A stretch of DNA of 64,000 nucleotides, from contig CAJMQU010000001.1 in NCBI GenBank assembly GCA_905215555.1, positions 1-64,000 on the forward strand. The letters run 5' to 3'. The notes beneath the pieces were generated by a model that was not told where the DNA came from, did no database searches, and worked only from the letters and a program-made list of their open reading frames with translations. This document shows positions 25,561-34,962 of this stretch, piece after piece. This DNA is from an uncultured bacterium. Its GTDB lineage: Bacteria; Bacteroidota; Bacteroidia; Bacteroidales; Bacteroidaceae. Position 1 is the first letter of the stretch. Every line of letters starts with the position of its first letter. The translations under genes were made by a program, and so were the position numbers.

Positions 25561-27558
25561 TTAATAACCGTCGTTGCGTATCAGTAGATCGTTCTTACCT
25601 ATTTCGCCCCCCGGAATCTGTTCATAATACCATCTCTTGTAGAAGTTCTGCTTACGGTTCTCTACCGGCTCTTCGTTTAAGTAAATCCACTTATCTTCAT
25701 CCGCCACGTAGTAGGCAGAAAGTGTATGTACCTTCACACCGTCCTGGAACATAATGTCGGCCACACGCCAGCGACGTAAGTCAAACAGACGATGGTTCTC
25801 GTAGCAAAGTTCACGTCCACGCTCATCACGGATGAATTGGAGGTTCTCATCGATAGGGAAACCATAAACTTCAGTCCCCACATCGGCAGGACTGCTTGCC
25901 ATCGTATACGGACGAGCACCGGCACGGTCACGTAGTTCATTTACAATGGCAACAGCTTCTTGTTTCAGAGCTTCATCACCACGTTCCAGCCCCAGTTCGT
26001 AAGCCGCTTCCGCCCAATTGCAGAGCACTTCACCATAACGGAAAATTTTCCACGGCTGCCGGCAAGAGAAGAATACACGAGTAGTATTCATACCTTGGTA
26101 ATCCACATACTTGCGGATGAAAGCCCCCATATAACCACGGCCTTCATCACCACCGCTCACCGTCATGCCATGCACACCAGAAATCTTAACCATCTTACCG
26201 TTGACTTCCTGTGATTCTCCACGCTTTGCTGCTGCGTCAGTACGGATGCGGATACCTTTGTTGTATTCATTATCTGCACCATTCTCGGCACTGGTCACCA
26301 TTGAAGCGGTCAGTCCGGCAAACGTCTTGTAGACACCTGCCTGAATGTCAATCGTTGTACCCGAATTTGCATCCTTCATGCCAGAGAAGAAGAACGTTGC
26401 CTGGCAGCGGGCTTCCATTTCGCCATTATCCCAAAAATCAGTAATATCGTCAAAACGAATCGGTTGGTCATTTTCGTCAATCGTCTTCGGTATCTGATAC
26501 ATGGAAATCATCTCCCACGTAGGCTGTAAAGCACACCCCAAATCACTAGACAACCCATCACCCAGGGGCAATATAGCGGTGTCCCACATATGGAATAAAC
26601 TGGTCCCGGCAGGTAACTCGGAATTAGAGCCATATTCTTTTATAAAGATGTCTTCGTCTTCCCTATTAATCTTGCCGAACACATCAAGGAAATTCTGTAC
26701 CTTATCAGCTCCCGTATGCAACTTGAAGCCTGCCTCTTTCAAGAACTTACAAGCATCGTAAGATGCTTGGAAGAATTCGGTAGCCTTGTCGGCAGACATG
26801 CCCATCAGACCGGCTTGTACAGCAGGACCGATTGTACTGATATAGCCGCCATACTTGGCAATAGTACCTGCATAAAGCATAGCGCGTGACATCAGGGCTG
26901 CCGCTCCATAGCGGTTCATACGTTCTACCTTACTTCTGTCCGAAACACCATTCTTCATCGCAAATTCCAGATCTTCCTGAATGAATTTCCAACAATCGTA
27001 CTCTGTATCGCGCGGCTGCTTCAGTTCCTCGACAGATGCCAAAGGATCAAGCACAGTACGTACGATGGGAACACCACCGTAACGCTTCACCATACCGAAA
27101 TAGTAAAAAGCGCGCAATGCCCGGGCTTCTGCCAAATGTTCGTTCAATTCGGTACTCCCCTCTCCATAATATTGCGGTAATTTCTCAATTAATGTATTAA
27201 TATCGCGGATGCGGTCATAGGGCCAGTACCCCCAACCGTCTCCATATTCCGAACAACGCCCGGTAGCCTCCAAGCAAGCAGAGGCAGGACTACTCTTCTG
27301 CGCTTGCCACTGATTGCCTGCGTGCCAACCATTGTTGTTTACCGTGGCATACCCTTTCTGATCACCATTCTGACCGTAGTTAAAGTCTTCGACCGGCAAG
27401 TCCTGATAAGCCAATGCCAGGTATTTCTGAATACCATTGTCCGAACTCATCAACACATTGTCATAGAGCAGGCCTTTGGGTTCCAAGTCCATATCGGCAC
27501 ACGAGGTAGCTGTTAACCCCAATGCAGCTGCTACAAATACATATTTAAATATCTTCAT
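25561..27558 (-). CDS. SusD/RagB family nutrient-binding lipoprotein
   Basis: The surface-exposed lid of the SusC transporter. The 665-residue form starts MKIFKYVFVAAALG with lipobox TATSC, preceded by a GGAG sequence; upstream open frame to 27600 is not needed. The family features are the N-terminal LEPKGLLYDN segment, TPR-like helices (about 85-300; LAEARALRAFYYFGMVKRYGGVPIV) and the C-terminal FIRDERGRELCYENHRLFDLRRW block. It starts 20 nt after susC ends and is co-transcribed with it. Confidence 0.95.
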   Translation of the reverse strand: MKIFKYVFVAAALGLTATSCADMDLEPKGLLYDNVLMSSDNGIQKYLALAYQDLPVEDFNYGQNGDQKGYATVNNNGWHAGNQWQAQKSSPASACLEATGRCSEYGDGWGYWPYDRIRDINTLIEKLPQYYGEGSTELNEHLAEARALRAFYYFGMVKRYGGVPIVRTVLDPLASVEELKQPRDTEYDCWKFIQEDLEFAMKNGVSDRSKVERMNRYGAAALMSRAMLYAGTIAKYGGYISTIGPAVQAGLMGMSADKATEFFQASYDACKFLKEAGFKLHTGADKVQNFLDVFGKINREDEDIFIKEYGSNSELPAGTSLFHMWDTAILPLGDGLSSDLGCALQPTWEMISMYQIPKTIDENDQPIRFDDITDFWDNGEMEARCQATFFFSGMKDANSGTTIDIQAGVYKTFAGLTASMVTSAENGADNEYNKGIRIRTDAAAKRGESQEVNGKMVKISGVHGMTVSGGDEGRGYMGAFIRKYVDYQGMNTTRVFFSCRQPWKIFRYGEVLCNWAEAAYELGLERGDEALKQEAVAIVNELRDRAGARPYTMASSPADVGTEVYGFPIDENLQFIRDERGRELCYENHRLFDLRRWRVADIMFQDGVKVHTLSAYYVADEDKWIYLNEEPVENRKQNFYKRWYYEQIPGGEIGKNDLLIRNDGY

Positions 27559-27577
27559 TTTCAATTCTCCTTTCTTA

Positions 27578-30500
27578 TTAGAATTTAAGCGTTGCACCAA
27601 TATTGAATGTGCGATTCACCGGATAGTTGTAGAACAGAATACCCTCATCCCGGTTATTGTTAGCTCCACCTTGGCGTCCCGGACGTTCAGGGTCGATGTT
27701 ATCCAGACCGGTGAAAGTCAACAAGTTGTAAGCATTGACATACACGCGCAAATTCCTAACGCCCACTTTTGCAAGCCATGTCTTAGGCAACGTATACCCC
27801 AACTCCAACGTCTTCAAGCGAATGTAGGATGTATTCTTAATACCTGTAGAACCCGTATTGAAACTGTGACCAGTAGCCGGATAAAGCCCCGATACCCACT
27901 GTGTATTGGGATTCCAAGGATCATCTGTAGCATTAACCGTGTGCCAACGGTCGGTATAGATATCCAACACGGCTCCACCATTGAAAGGTCCTACTTCAGT
28001 GAATACTTCATCGTACGAGTTATACACACCAGCTGCACCTTGCCAATTCATGGAGAGGTCAATGCCCTTCCACTCAGCACCCATTGTAATACCATAGTTA
28101 AATACCGGCAAATTATAGGTAGCTACCGGATGTTTATCTTTATCGTCTATAACACCATCACCGTTCCAATCTTCGTACCAGTAATCACCTGGCAGAGTTG
28201 ACTGACCAAAGTTGGCACCCGTAGTATTATGGTAACGAATCTGATCATAGTTAGTAAAACGCCCCCCTTCTTCATACGTAAACCAAATATCTTTGTTACG
28301 CCCCGACACATCGTTGCGATACCAATTATCCATAGAGTTGCCAGCCTGACCGTCCAAGTGATAGTCCCAACGATTCTTGGTAGCGGAAATCTGCCCGTTC
28401 ACCCAGTAGTTCACACCGGCTACGCGATTGCGGTGCCCCAAGCTAATTTCCCAACCATAGGTTTGATCACTTTCAAGATTTTCCTGAGGCAATGAAGCAC
28501 CTACTGTACCAGGGATAACAGCCGATGAAGTAGCCAATAAACCTTTACGCTTACGCTTGTAGACTTCTAATATACCACTTAACTTTCCATTCCACAGATC
28601 GAAATCAATACCTGCATTGTAAGTGTCGGACGTGTACCACGTCAAGTTAGGATTAGGAATAGCCGTGGCTGATACACCGGTAATAAATGTACCGTTATAG
28701 ATGTAACCAATCTTGCCTTGCGTATCCAATTGATAGGCAATAGCTGTCTGTGGATAAGTACTAGCACCTCCGTCGTCTCCCATACGACCGTAAGAAGCAC
28801 GAATTTTCAGATTAGTCATAAAGGGCACTAATTCTTTTACAAATGTTTCTTCGCTAACACGCCAGCCTACAGAGACAGCCGGGAAGAGCCCCCAACGAGA
28901 ATCCTTCGGGAAACTGGAAGAGCCATCATAACGTAGTGAGAAGTCTACCATATAACGCCCCTTGTAGTCATAGTTCATACGACCTACAAAAGCACGACGC
29001 GTCTTGTCACCCGCACCATCCATCTTACCGATCTGGCCTTCATTTTCACCGTAAAGCAAGTATTCACCATCCAACAACATAGAGCGTTGGGCATAGAAGT
29101 TCTCCCACTGGTTATACTGTTCTTCAAACAAGGCAAGAACACTAACATTGTGATCGCCAAACTTATTGTCATAACTCAAAGATAGCTGCATCACGGTACC
29201 ATAAGAGGGATCGGTCTGACGTTTCAAATAGGCATCGGCGTGACGGTCGTAAGTGGTCATCGTACCGTCAGCATTTTTACTATATAGCTTATACGCACGG
29301 TTATAATATGTATTGTTCGTGGTATAATAGTCATAACTATAGAAAGCCTTTGCCTGCAAACCTTTCACGCCCGGGATGTCGTAAGTCAGTGCCAACGAGC
29401 CATTAAAGTTGTTGAGTTTTTCACGACGGAAACCGGAAAGGTTACTATTGATAGCAGCTACCGGATTTTCCGGCTCCAGCATTTCAGAGTCATAAGCGGG
29501 AAGATTGTGATCACCGTCAATATATGCATCAGAAGTAGGACGATAAGTCCACGCTTTCTTATATACAGCCCAAATATCGGTAAACGGTTGATTTTTCTCA
29601 TCCATGTAACCGCTCAACTGTACAGACGCTTTCAGGCGGTCCGTAATTCTCGCATCTACATTGCTACGGAAATTCCAGCGATTATAATTCAATGAGTTAA
29701 ACTTATAAGCGCCCTCTTGCTTCAGATAACCGAGATTGAAGAAATACTTCACCTTCTCCGAACCACCGTTCACACTAACATTATACTGCTGCTGCGGTAC
29801 GTTGTCATTGAAAAGTTCCTTCGTCCAGTTAGTCCCCTTACGTCCGTTACGGCTATACTCAAAAATACGGTCGTAGTTATACGTAGGAGCTTGGCGGAGG
29901 AAGAAGTTCTGTGTCTGGGTAGTATTATACGTCTTCTCGTTAATCATCAACATGTGCGTCACAGCATCTGCCGTCTCAGGTACATAGAGAAACTGCTGCC
30001 ACCCGTAGTTGGCAGAGAAGGTGATGTCAAATTTGCCATCGGCCGTTTCACCGCGTTTGGTCGTAACCAATATAACACCGTTGGCAGCACGTACACCATA
30101 GATTGCAGCGGAGGCATCCTTCAATACTGATACGGACTCGATTTCATTAGCATCCATACGTGAGAAGTAAGCTTTATCACGAGGAATACCATCTACCACA
30201 ATCAGTGGTTCGCCCATACCACGAATATCGATGGCATTATCAAATTCACCGGGTTGCGAACTACGCTGAGAGATACGCACACCAGGGATTTTACCGGAAA
30301 GCATATTTACCACATTCTCGTTTTTCGTTACGGCAATCTCTTTACTGTTGACAGCAGAGACAGCACCAGTCAAAGTAGCTTTCTTTTGTATACCGTAACC
30401 AACAACCACTACTTCGTCCAGCATTTCATTATCGTCCTTCAACGTAATGTTCAATTTGTTAGTAGAAGCTACTACTATGGCATCCTTATAACCAATGAAG

Positions 30501-30766
30501 GAAATGACTATCTTTTCCTTTGGGGAAGCTTCAATTTTAAAGTTACCATCAATATCGGTGATGGTACCTCGCGTGCGATCTCCGTCTATCCGGATATTTG
30601 CTCCGATAACCGCCTCACCAGTACCATCGACTACCGTACCAGTAACTGTGCGGAGCTGTGCCGATGCAGGCAACGCAATCAGGAGGCACAGAAATACAAA
30701 CATCATCATCAATGATGATGCGGAGTCACTTCTTCTCCTTTTATTTTTTTGAATGTACTGTTTCAT
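27578..30766 (-). CDS. SusC/RagA family TonB-linked outer membrane transporter
   Basis: A 1062-residue TonB-dependent transporter that imports the oligosaccharide released at the surface. After a signal peptide ending ASAQ comes a carboxypeptidase-regulatory-like domain (TVTGTVVDGTGEAVIGANI), then the SusC signature EVVVVGYGIQKK, the plug domain with DASAAIYGVRAANGVILVTTKRG, and the barrel ending in NIGATLKF with a terminal Phe. It is preceded by a lipoprotein gene and followed by susD and the DUF3823 gene. Confidence 0.96.
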   Translation of the reverse strand: MKQYIQKNKRRRSDSASSLMMMFVFLCLLIALPASAQLRTVTGTVVDGTGEAVIGANIRIDGDRTRGTITDIDGNFKIEASPKEKIVISFIGYKDAIVVASTNKLNITLKDDNEMLDEVVVVGYGIQKKATLTGAVSAVNSKEIAVTKNENVVNMLSGKIPGVRISQRSSQPGEFDNAIDIRGMGEPLIVVDGIPRDKAYFSRMDANEIESVSVLKDASAAIYGVRAANGVILVTTKRGETADGKFDITFSANYGWQQFLYVPETADAVTHMLMINEKTYNTTQTQNFFLRQAPTYNYDRIFEYSRNGRKGTNWTKELFNDNVPQQQYNVSVNGGSEKVKYFFNLGYLKQEGAYKFNSLNYNRWNFRSNVDARITDRLKASVQLSGYMDEKNQPFTDIWAVYKKAWTYRPTSDAYIDGDHNLPAYDSEMLEPENPVAAINSNLSGFRREKLNNFNGSLALTYDIPGVKGLQAKAFYSYDYYTTNNTYYNRAYKLYSKNADGTMTTYDRHADAYLKRQTDPSYGTVMQLSLSYDNKFGDHNVSVLALFEEQYNQWENFYAQRSMLLDGEYLLYGENEGQIGKMDGAGDKTRRAFVGRMNYDYKGRYMVDFSLRYDGSSSFPKDSRWGLFPAVSVGWRVSEETFVKELVPFMTNLKIRASYGRMGDDGGASTYPQTAIAYQLDTQGKIGYIYNGTFITGVSATAIPNPNLTWYTSDTYNAGIDFDLWNGKLSGILEVYKRKRKGLLATSSAVIPGTVGASLPQENLESDQTYGWEISLGHRNRVAGVNYWVNGQISATKNRWDYHLDGQAGNSMDNWYRNDVSGRNKDIWFTYEEGGRFTNYDQIRYHNTTGANFGQSTLPGDYWYEDWNGDGVIDDKDKHPVATYNLPVFNYGITMGAEWKGIDLSMNWQGAAGVYNSYDEVFTEVGPFNGGAVLDIYTDRWHTVNATDDPWNPNTQWVSGLYPATGHSFNTGSTGIKNTSYIRLKTLELGYTLPKTWLAKVGVRNLRVYVNAYNLLTFTGLDNIDPERPGRQGGANNNRDEGILFYNYPVNRTFNIGATLKF

Positions 30767-30865
30767 AAGTTAGATTTTTCTGTTCTACGAAAATCTTGAT
30801 TGTTCAAAAGGGAGAGCGGCAAGAGATACAAGCATAGTGCCCTTTTGCCGAGAGTTCCCCCCTGA

Positions 30866-32644
30866 TTATTTCTTAGAAGGCATTTTTGCGTTTTCAGCAG
30901 CCGCACGGCGGTTGATGAAGAGCATACCCAACTGATCAGCACCTTTACCGCAGAGGCTCTTCACACCATAAGCATATTCAAAGCCGGCTGCAAAAGCAAT
31001 ACGCACACCCCAACCTTCATACTCTGCCGGAGTAGTCAGTACACCTGTTTTCTCATTCATCTTCCAACCAAAAGAAGCAACGGTTCTAAAGTCATCACCC
31101 GGACGGAAATCGTAGAAGTTAGGATTATTCACATAATCAACCGGATTACCTGCCCCCCATGTGTCATAACCGTAATTCTCACCCCCACTATAATCACCGG
31201 TAGCATCAGAGTACTTACCATCAGTTGCTAACGTTTCGGGAACAACAAGCATGAAGCCACGATAATACCAAAATACACCACGGCCTCCCCCAAGATACTT
31301 CTTCGCAAAGTCACCCAGTACCAATTGACCACTACCATCATTGTAAACCAATGAACCTGTATCCTCAGTAGAAACATTATAGTTGGTATAAGCTACAAAG
31401 AAAGCATCACCGGAATGGCGAATAGGAATTTCGGTTTCATAATTAGCAAGTATATTCGGAACATCCAGTTCATTCACACCCGGAGCTAAGAAGCGTCCGT
31501 CCCGTCCGTAAAGTTCACCTTCAAAATTCCCTTCTACACCACAGAGTGCTTGGAAGTCAATGTCTGCCAATGGGTCGATGACCTTAATGTACACCTTGGC
31601 ACGTGTTACATCATCTGCATCCTTAATCAGCATCAAGATACCTTCTTCTCCCCCCGTCGTACCCGGACGCTTTACGCAATTCCATGTACCATCGGTAGAA
31701 AGGTTGGCAGAGAGATTGTTATAATTATTGCGTACAGATTCATTCTGATGATCAACCGGAGCCAGTGTGTAGAATAATTTATCAACACCGGGGATGGTAA
31801 TCATCTCCTGAAACTTAACAGAACCCAAGAAAGCAGGAATATCACTTGTTCCATCCGGTAAAGTAGCCGTCCAAGAGCCGTCTTCATTTTGGACAGCACC
31901 TTCAAACCCCTTCAATTCAGGAGCTACAGAGAAATCTTCAGTAACAACCACTACATCGGCCCCTACCGCTACATAAAAGTAGTTAGAGCTAACTATAGCA
32001 CCAGGCACTGACAAATGAACAGCCACAGTGTAGATCTTGCCCGGAGTTGCATCCCATACCTTCATTGTCACTTGAATAAGGTCACCGTCGGCCTTTAGGT
32101 CTTTCAACTTGAAAAAACTGGCATTAGCACGCGTCTGTACTTCACGAGCGTCAGCAATAGTAATTTCAGCCTTACTTAGAGCATCAACACTGAGGGCAGG
32201 CGTTGCGAGGAAACGTAGCGTTACACCGTTTTGATTGGCAGCCTGATCTATGTTAACAATGGGATCGGTTGATTCCGGACAATAAACCAATGAATTGATA
32301 GCCGTGGCTAGAGGTAAAGCGTAATCTACACCATCAATAGAAATAATAATCACACCATCTCCTAAGGTTATGTTGGATGCTTCGCCACCACTACTGAGTG
32401 AACCTAGATCAATCTGTGTCCCATTATTCAACGTAATAATACGCTTTTCAGCATCCCAGTTAGTAACCGTAGCACCTACCGTTATGGCCTTGCTAAGTTG
32501 AGACTTAATGTCGTCAATCAGACCTTCAAGAACCGATACACGATTCTCCAAATCGGAATTGTTATCATCACTACATGAAACAAAAAATGTTCCACCAAAA
32601 ACCAGCGCACCACATAAGAGCGCGTTTAGAAATCGTTTGTTCAT
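30866..32644 (-). CDS. Lipoprotein at the head of the sus operon, function unknown
   Basis: A 592-residue lipoprotein (lipobox FFVSC, Cys24, followed by SDDNNSD). Residues about 32-52 form a short coiled coil (LENRVSVLEGLIDDIKSQLS), then a DUF4988-like beta region with ITLNNGTQIDLGS and IIISIDGVDYALP. The rest is rich in Gly, Asp and aromatic residues without an enzyme motif I recognise. Its place as the first gene of the susC-susD transcript, with the PUL operator upstream, and the flexible N-terminal anchor suggest a surface glycan-binding protein, but this is inference. Confidence 0.65.
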   Translation of the reverse strand: MNKRFLNALLCGALVFGGTFFVSCSDDNNSDLENRVSVLEGLIDDIKSQLSKAITVGATVTNWDAEKRIITLNNGTQIDLGSLSSGGEASNITLGDGVIIISIDGVDYALPLATAINSLVYCPESTDPIVNIDQAANQNGVTLRFLATPALSVDALSKAEITIADAREVQTRANASFFKLKDLKADGDLIQVTMKVWDATPGKIYTVAVHLSVPGAIVSSNYFYVAVGADVVVVTEDFSVAPELKGFEGAVQNEDGSWTATLPDGTSDIPAFLGSVKFQEMITIPGVDKLFYTLAPVDHQNESVRNNYNNLSANLSTDGTWNCVKRPGTTGGEEGILMLIKDADDVTRAKVYIKVIDPLADIDFQALCGVEGNFEGELYGRDGRFLAPGVNELDVPNILANYETEIPIRHSGDAFFVAYTNYNVSTEDTGSLVYNDGSGQLVLGDFAKKYLGGGRGVFWYYRGFMLVVPETLATDGKYSDATGDYSGGENYGYDTWGAGNPVDYVNNPNFYDFRPGDDFRTVASFGWKMNEKTGVLTTPAEYEGWGVRIAFAAGFEYAYGVKSLCGKGADQLGMLFINRRAAAENAKMPSKK

Positions 32645-32799
32645 AATAATTAAATTAAAAGTTGGTAAATATATAAATTAGTTCACTTAAAAACTTATCT
32701 TCCTATATTCAAGAAGAAGGCTATTCTGGGGGCGAATACTTTATGTATACTTGTGTATTTTTCATATTTATTAATTTGACGATTTAAAATTTATAGAGG

Positions 32800-32846
32800 C
32801 AAAAGTATGAGGGCAGCGTTAATATTATCCTTAAAAAGACATTAAT
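32800..32846 (-). promoter_or_regulatory. PUL promoter with 11-bp direct repeat (sus operon)
   Basis: Minus-strand -7 box TACTTTTG at 32800-32807, preceded after 23 nt by ATTAA-N6-TTTAA at 32831-32846. The leader to the ATG at 32644 is about 150 nt. Confidence 0.72.
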
Positions 32847-32957
32847 CGGGCTACTTTTTTTGCCGTTAAATGAACTCTTAGGTACATTTTAACAAATACA
32901 CCTTAAAAAAGAATATATAAATAGATTAATTGAAGAAAAAGAGAATTTCGGGTGGAA

Positions 32958-33072
32958 GTTTAAACGATATTCAAGCGATGTTTAAACTACCCATAGGTAG
33001 TTGTTCAATCACTACGTAGTAGTCAGGCAACTACTTATGGGTAAATGAGAAACTACTACGTAGCTATTATAA
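32958..33072. repeat. 22-bp-phased AACTAC/GTAGTT palindrome array
   Basis: GTTTAAAC occurs at 32958 and 32980, 22 bp apart. From 32985 four units start at 32985, 33007, 33029 and 33051, each 22 bp, mostly of the form AACTAC-N5-GTAGTT or a variant with a TACGTA or CATAGG centre. Half-sites alternate orientation every 11 bp. The array sits between the sus operon promoter and the terminator of the upstream GH43 gene; no gene is visible in 32847-33165. Confidence 0.8.
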
Positions 33073-33138
33073 GAAAAAAAACTCATAAAAATAAGGCTTG
33101 CAGTTTTATAACCCAAACAGGTAATAAAACCGCAAGCC
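33070..33138 (-). terminator. Terminator after the GH43-discoidin gene
   Basis: Arms GGCTTGCaGTTTTAT (33095-33109) and ATAAAACcGCAAGCC (33124-33138) pair with one mismatch. On the minus strand the stem is followed by TTATTTTTATGAG and a T7 run, a good rho-independent terminator. It separates the GH3-GH43 unit from the sus operon. Confidence 0.75.
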
Positions 33139-33165
33139 ACCATTATGAAATGCTTGTCTGACTAA

Positions 33166-34875
33166 TTATTCTCCTATACCATTCTCATTAAAAGCTGTAA
33201 TAGAAAAATAATATTCCGAATCCCTGTTGAAATATCCGGCTTCATACTGATTGTCGTAAACTACCATTGAGTGAGTAAGTTTCTCTTTCTGTGTCCCCCA
33301 ACGCAAAATATATCCTGTCACGTCTTCCTGCGGATTCCACGCAAAACGATAAATGCGTTTGTCATTTTCACCGCGTGAAGCCTGGAAACCTGTTACTACA
33401 GCAGGTGCTTTACCGCCACCTTGACCGAAAACACGTAAGTCGAATAGTGAGAAACAACCTTCCATATCTTTAGTGTTACAGATTCTCAAGTATTGCATCT
33501 TTGCCGGAGTGTTCAGAGTATGCAGTTTATGAGGAGCATCTTTCTCGTTTTTTTCTTCATCAATCAAGCGAGTCCAGTTTTTGCCATCAGTCGAGCCTTC
33601 TATATAATATTGATAGACCACCGGACCGTGAGGAGCATAAACATTGAAGTTATGATCCGCAAAGTTGGCTTGGATAGCATTTATTTCCATTGGTTTGCCA
33701 AGATCCATTTGCAACCACTCGCCCTTATTACCGGTTTTGGCAGCCCACCAAGTTTCCACTTGTTCGTCGTTTGCCAGTTCCGGATCATAGCCTTCAAGAG
33801 AAGAAGAAGCGGATACTTTTTTCTTATACGAGAGTAAATTCCACCCCATGTTGATATCTTCTTTTTCAAAGTCTACTTTCCTATCGGGGATGTAGAAAGG
33901 ATAATCAGCAAAGGTGGTCAACGCATACATACCATATTTATCGGAAACAACAACCGGGAATAAACCTAAACGGCGTTCAAACCAGTGGCGCACAGAAATA
34001 GTCATAGAGGCTACATGCCAATAATTACCATATTTATCCTTGAATGTATGACCATGACCGGCACCTCCGATGAAACCACCGGGTTTGAAAGAGAAAGGAT
34101 TGTCTTCCACATATTCAAAAGGTCCTAACGGATTATCACCTACATAGTTGCCATCACCATAAATTCGATATTGCGTACCAGGAGCGGCATATTGCAAATA
34201 ATAACGTCCATTATGCTTCAAAACACAGGGGCCTTCGTTCCAGCCCTGACGCGGTTCTTCATTATTCTTTCCGGGAACTTCCCAGCCATATTTATCACCA
34301 TTGTGTTCAATCAGAGATTCAGGTTCTCCGATAGCACAAAAACCATTCGTGGGATCGACCTCCACACCTACGATCGGATCAACATCCGAACATCCCCAAT
34401 ACAGATACACTCTTCCATCGTCATCTTTAAAGAAAGCCGGATCATGCTGACGATAAGTCAATTTTGTATCTACTTCTTCCCAAGTATCCGTCTCGGGATG
34501 GGCATTCTTAAATATTCGGGTATTCCCGCTGGAGGCGGTGAAATAAAGTGTATCGCCATAAACAAGAATGGTAGGAGCATAATCTTCCAAGGTCGGAATA
34601 GTAGTACAGGGAATATATTCCCATTTAGCCAGATCTTCGGAACGCCAGTAACCACCTGATTTTGAAGCAAACATATAATAATATCCCTTGAAATATTCCA
34701 ATACCGGGTCGGCAGCTTCGCGTCGTGATTCCTCGTTCGGTTGGAAACGATAATTCAAGTCTATAGGATTAGTAACAATCTTTTCATTCTGAACTGTTTT
34801 CTGTTCTGTTGATGCACAACTTACGATCAAGCCTGCGACCAAAGCTATGCTCATCAATTTGGTAATGTTTTTCAT
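33166..34875 (-). CDS. GH43 lipoprotein with discoidin (F5/8C) and fibronectin III domains
   Basis: A 569-residue lipoprotein (lipobox IVSC) starting MKNITKLMSIAL at 34875; the open frame to 34950 is too long. The GH43 carboxylates are in EAADPVLEYFKGYYYMFAS (Asp), YRQHDPAFFKDDDG (Asp) and GWNEGPCVLKHNGRYY (Glu). A coagulation-factor F5/8C-like carbohydrate-binding domain follows (about 365-480; ASSSLEGYDPELANDEQVETWW, MEINAIQANFA), then a fibronectin III domain ending at the C-terminus. Paired with the GH3 gene upstream, separated by 87 nt. Confidence 0.92.
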   Translation of the reverse strand: MKNITKLMSIALVAGLIVSCASTEQKTVQNEKIVTNPIDLNYRFQPNEESRREAADPVLEYFKGYYYMFASKSGGYWRSEDLAKWEYIPCTTIPTLEDYAPTILVYGDTLYFTASSGNTRIFKNAHPETDTWEEVDTKLTYRQHDPAFFKDDDGRVYLYWGCSDVDPIVGVEVDPTNGFCAIGEPESLIEHNGDKYGWEVPGKNNEEPRQGWNEGPCVLKHNGRYYLQYAAPGTQYRIYGDGNYVGDNPLGPFEYVEDNPFSFKPGGFIGGAGHGHTFKDKYGNYWHVASMTISVRHWFERRLGLFPVVVSDKYGMYALTTFADYPFYIPDRKVDFEKEDINMGWNLLSYKKKVSASSSLEGYDPELANDEQVETWWAAKTGNKGEWLQMDLGKPMEINAIQANFADHNFNVYAPHGPVVYQYYIEGSTDGKNWTRLIDEEKNEKDAPHKLHTLNTPAKMQYLRICNTKDMEGCFSLFDLRVFGQGGGKAPAVVTGFQASRGENDKRIYRFAWNPQEDVTGYILRWGTQKEKLTHSMVVYDNQYEAGYFNRDSEYYFSITAFNENGIGE

Positions 34876-34962
34876 GGTAGTTTTATATTTAGTTTCGTTC
34901 TGCCATTCCATGTCATGCGGAGAGTGGTATACTTTCCTTTTCCATAACATGAATGGTAATGT

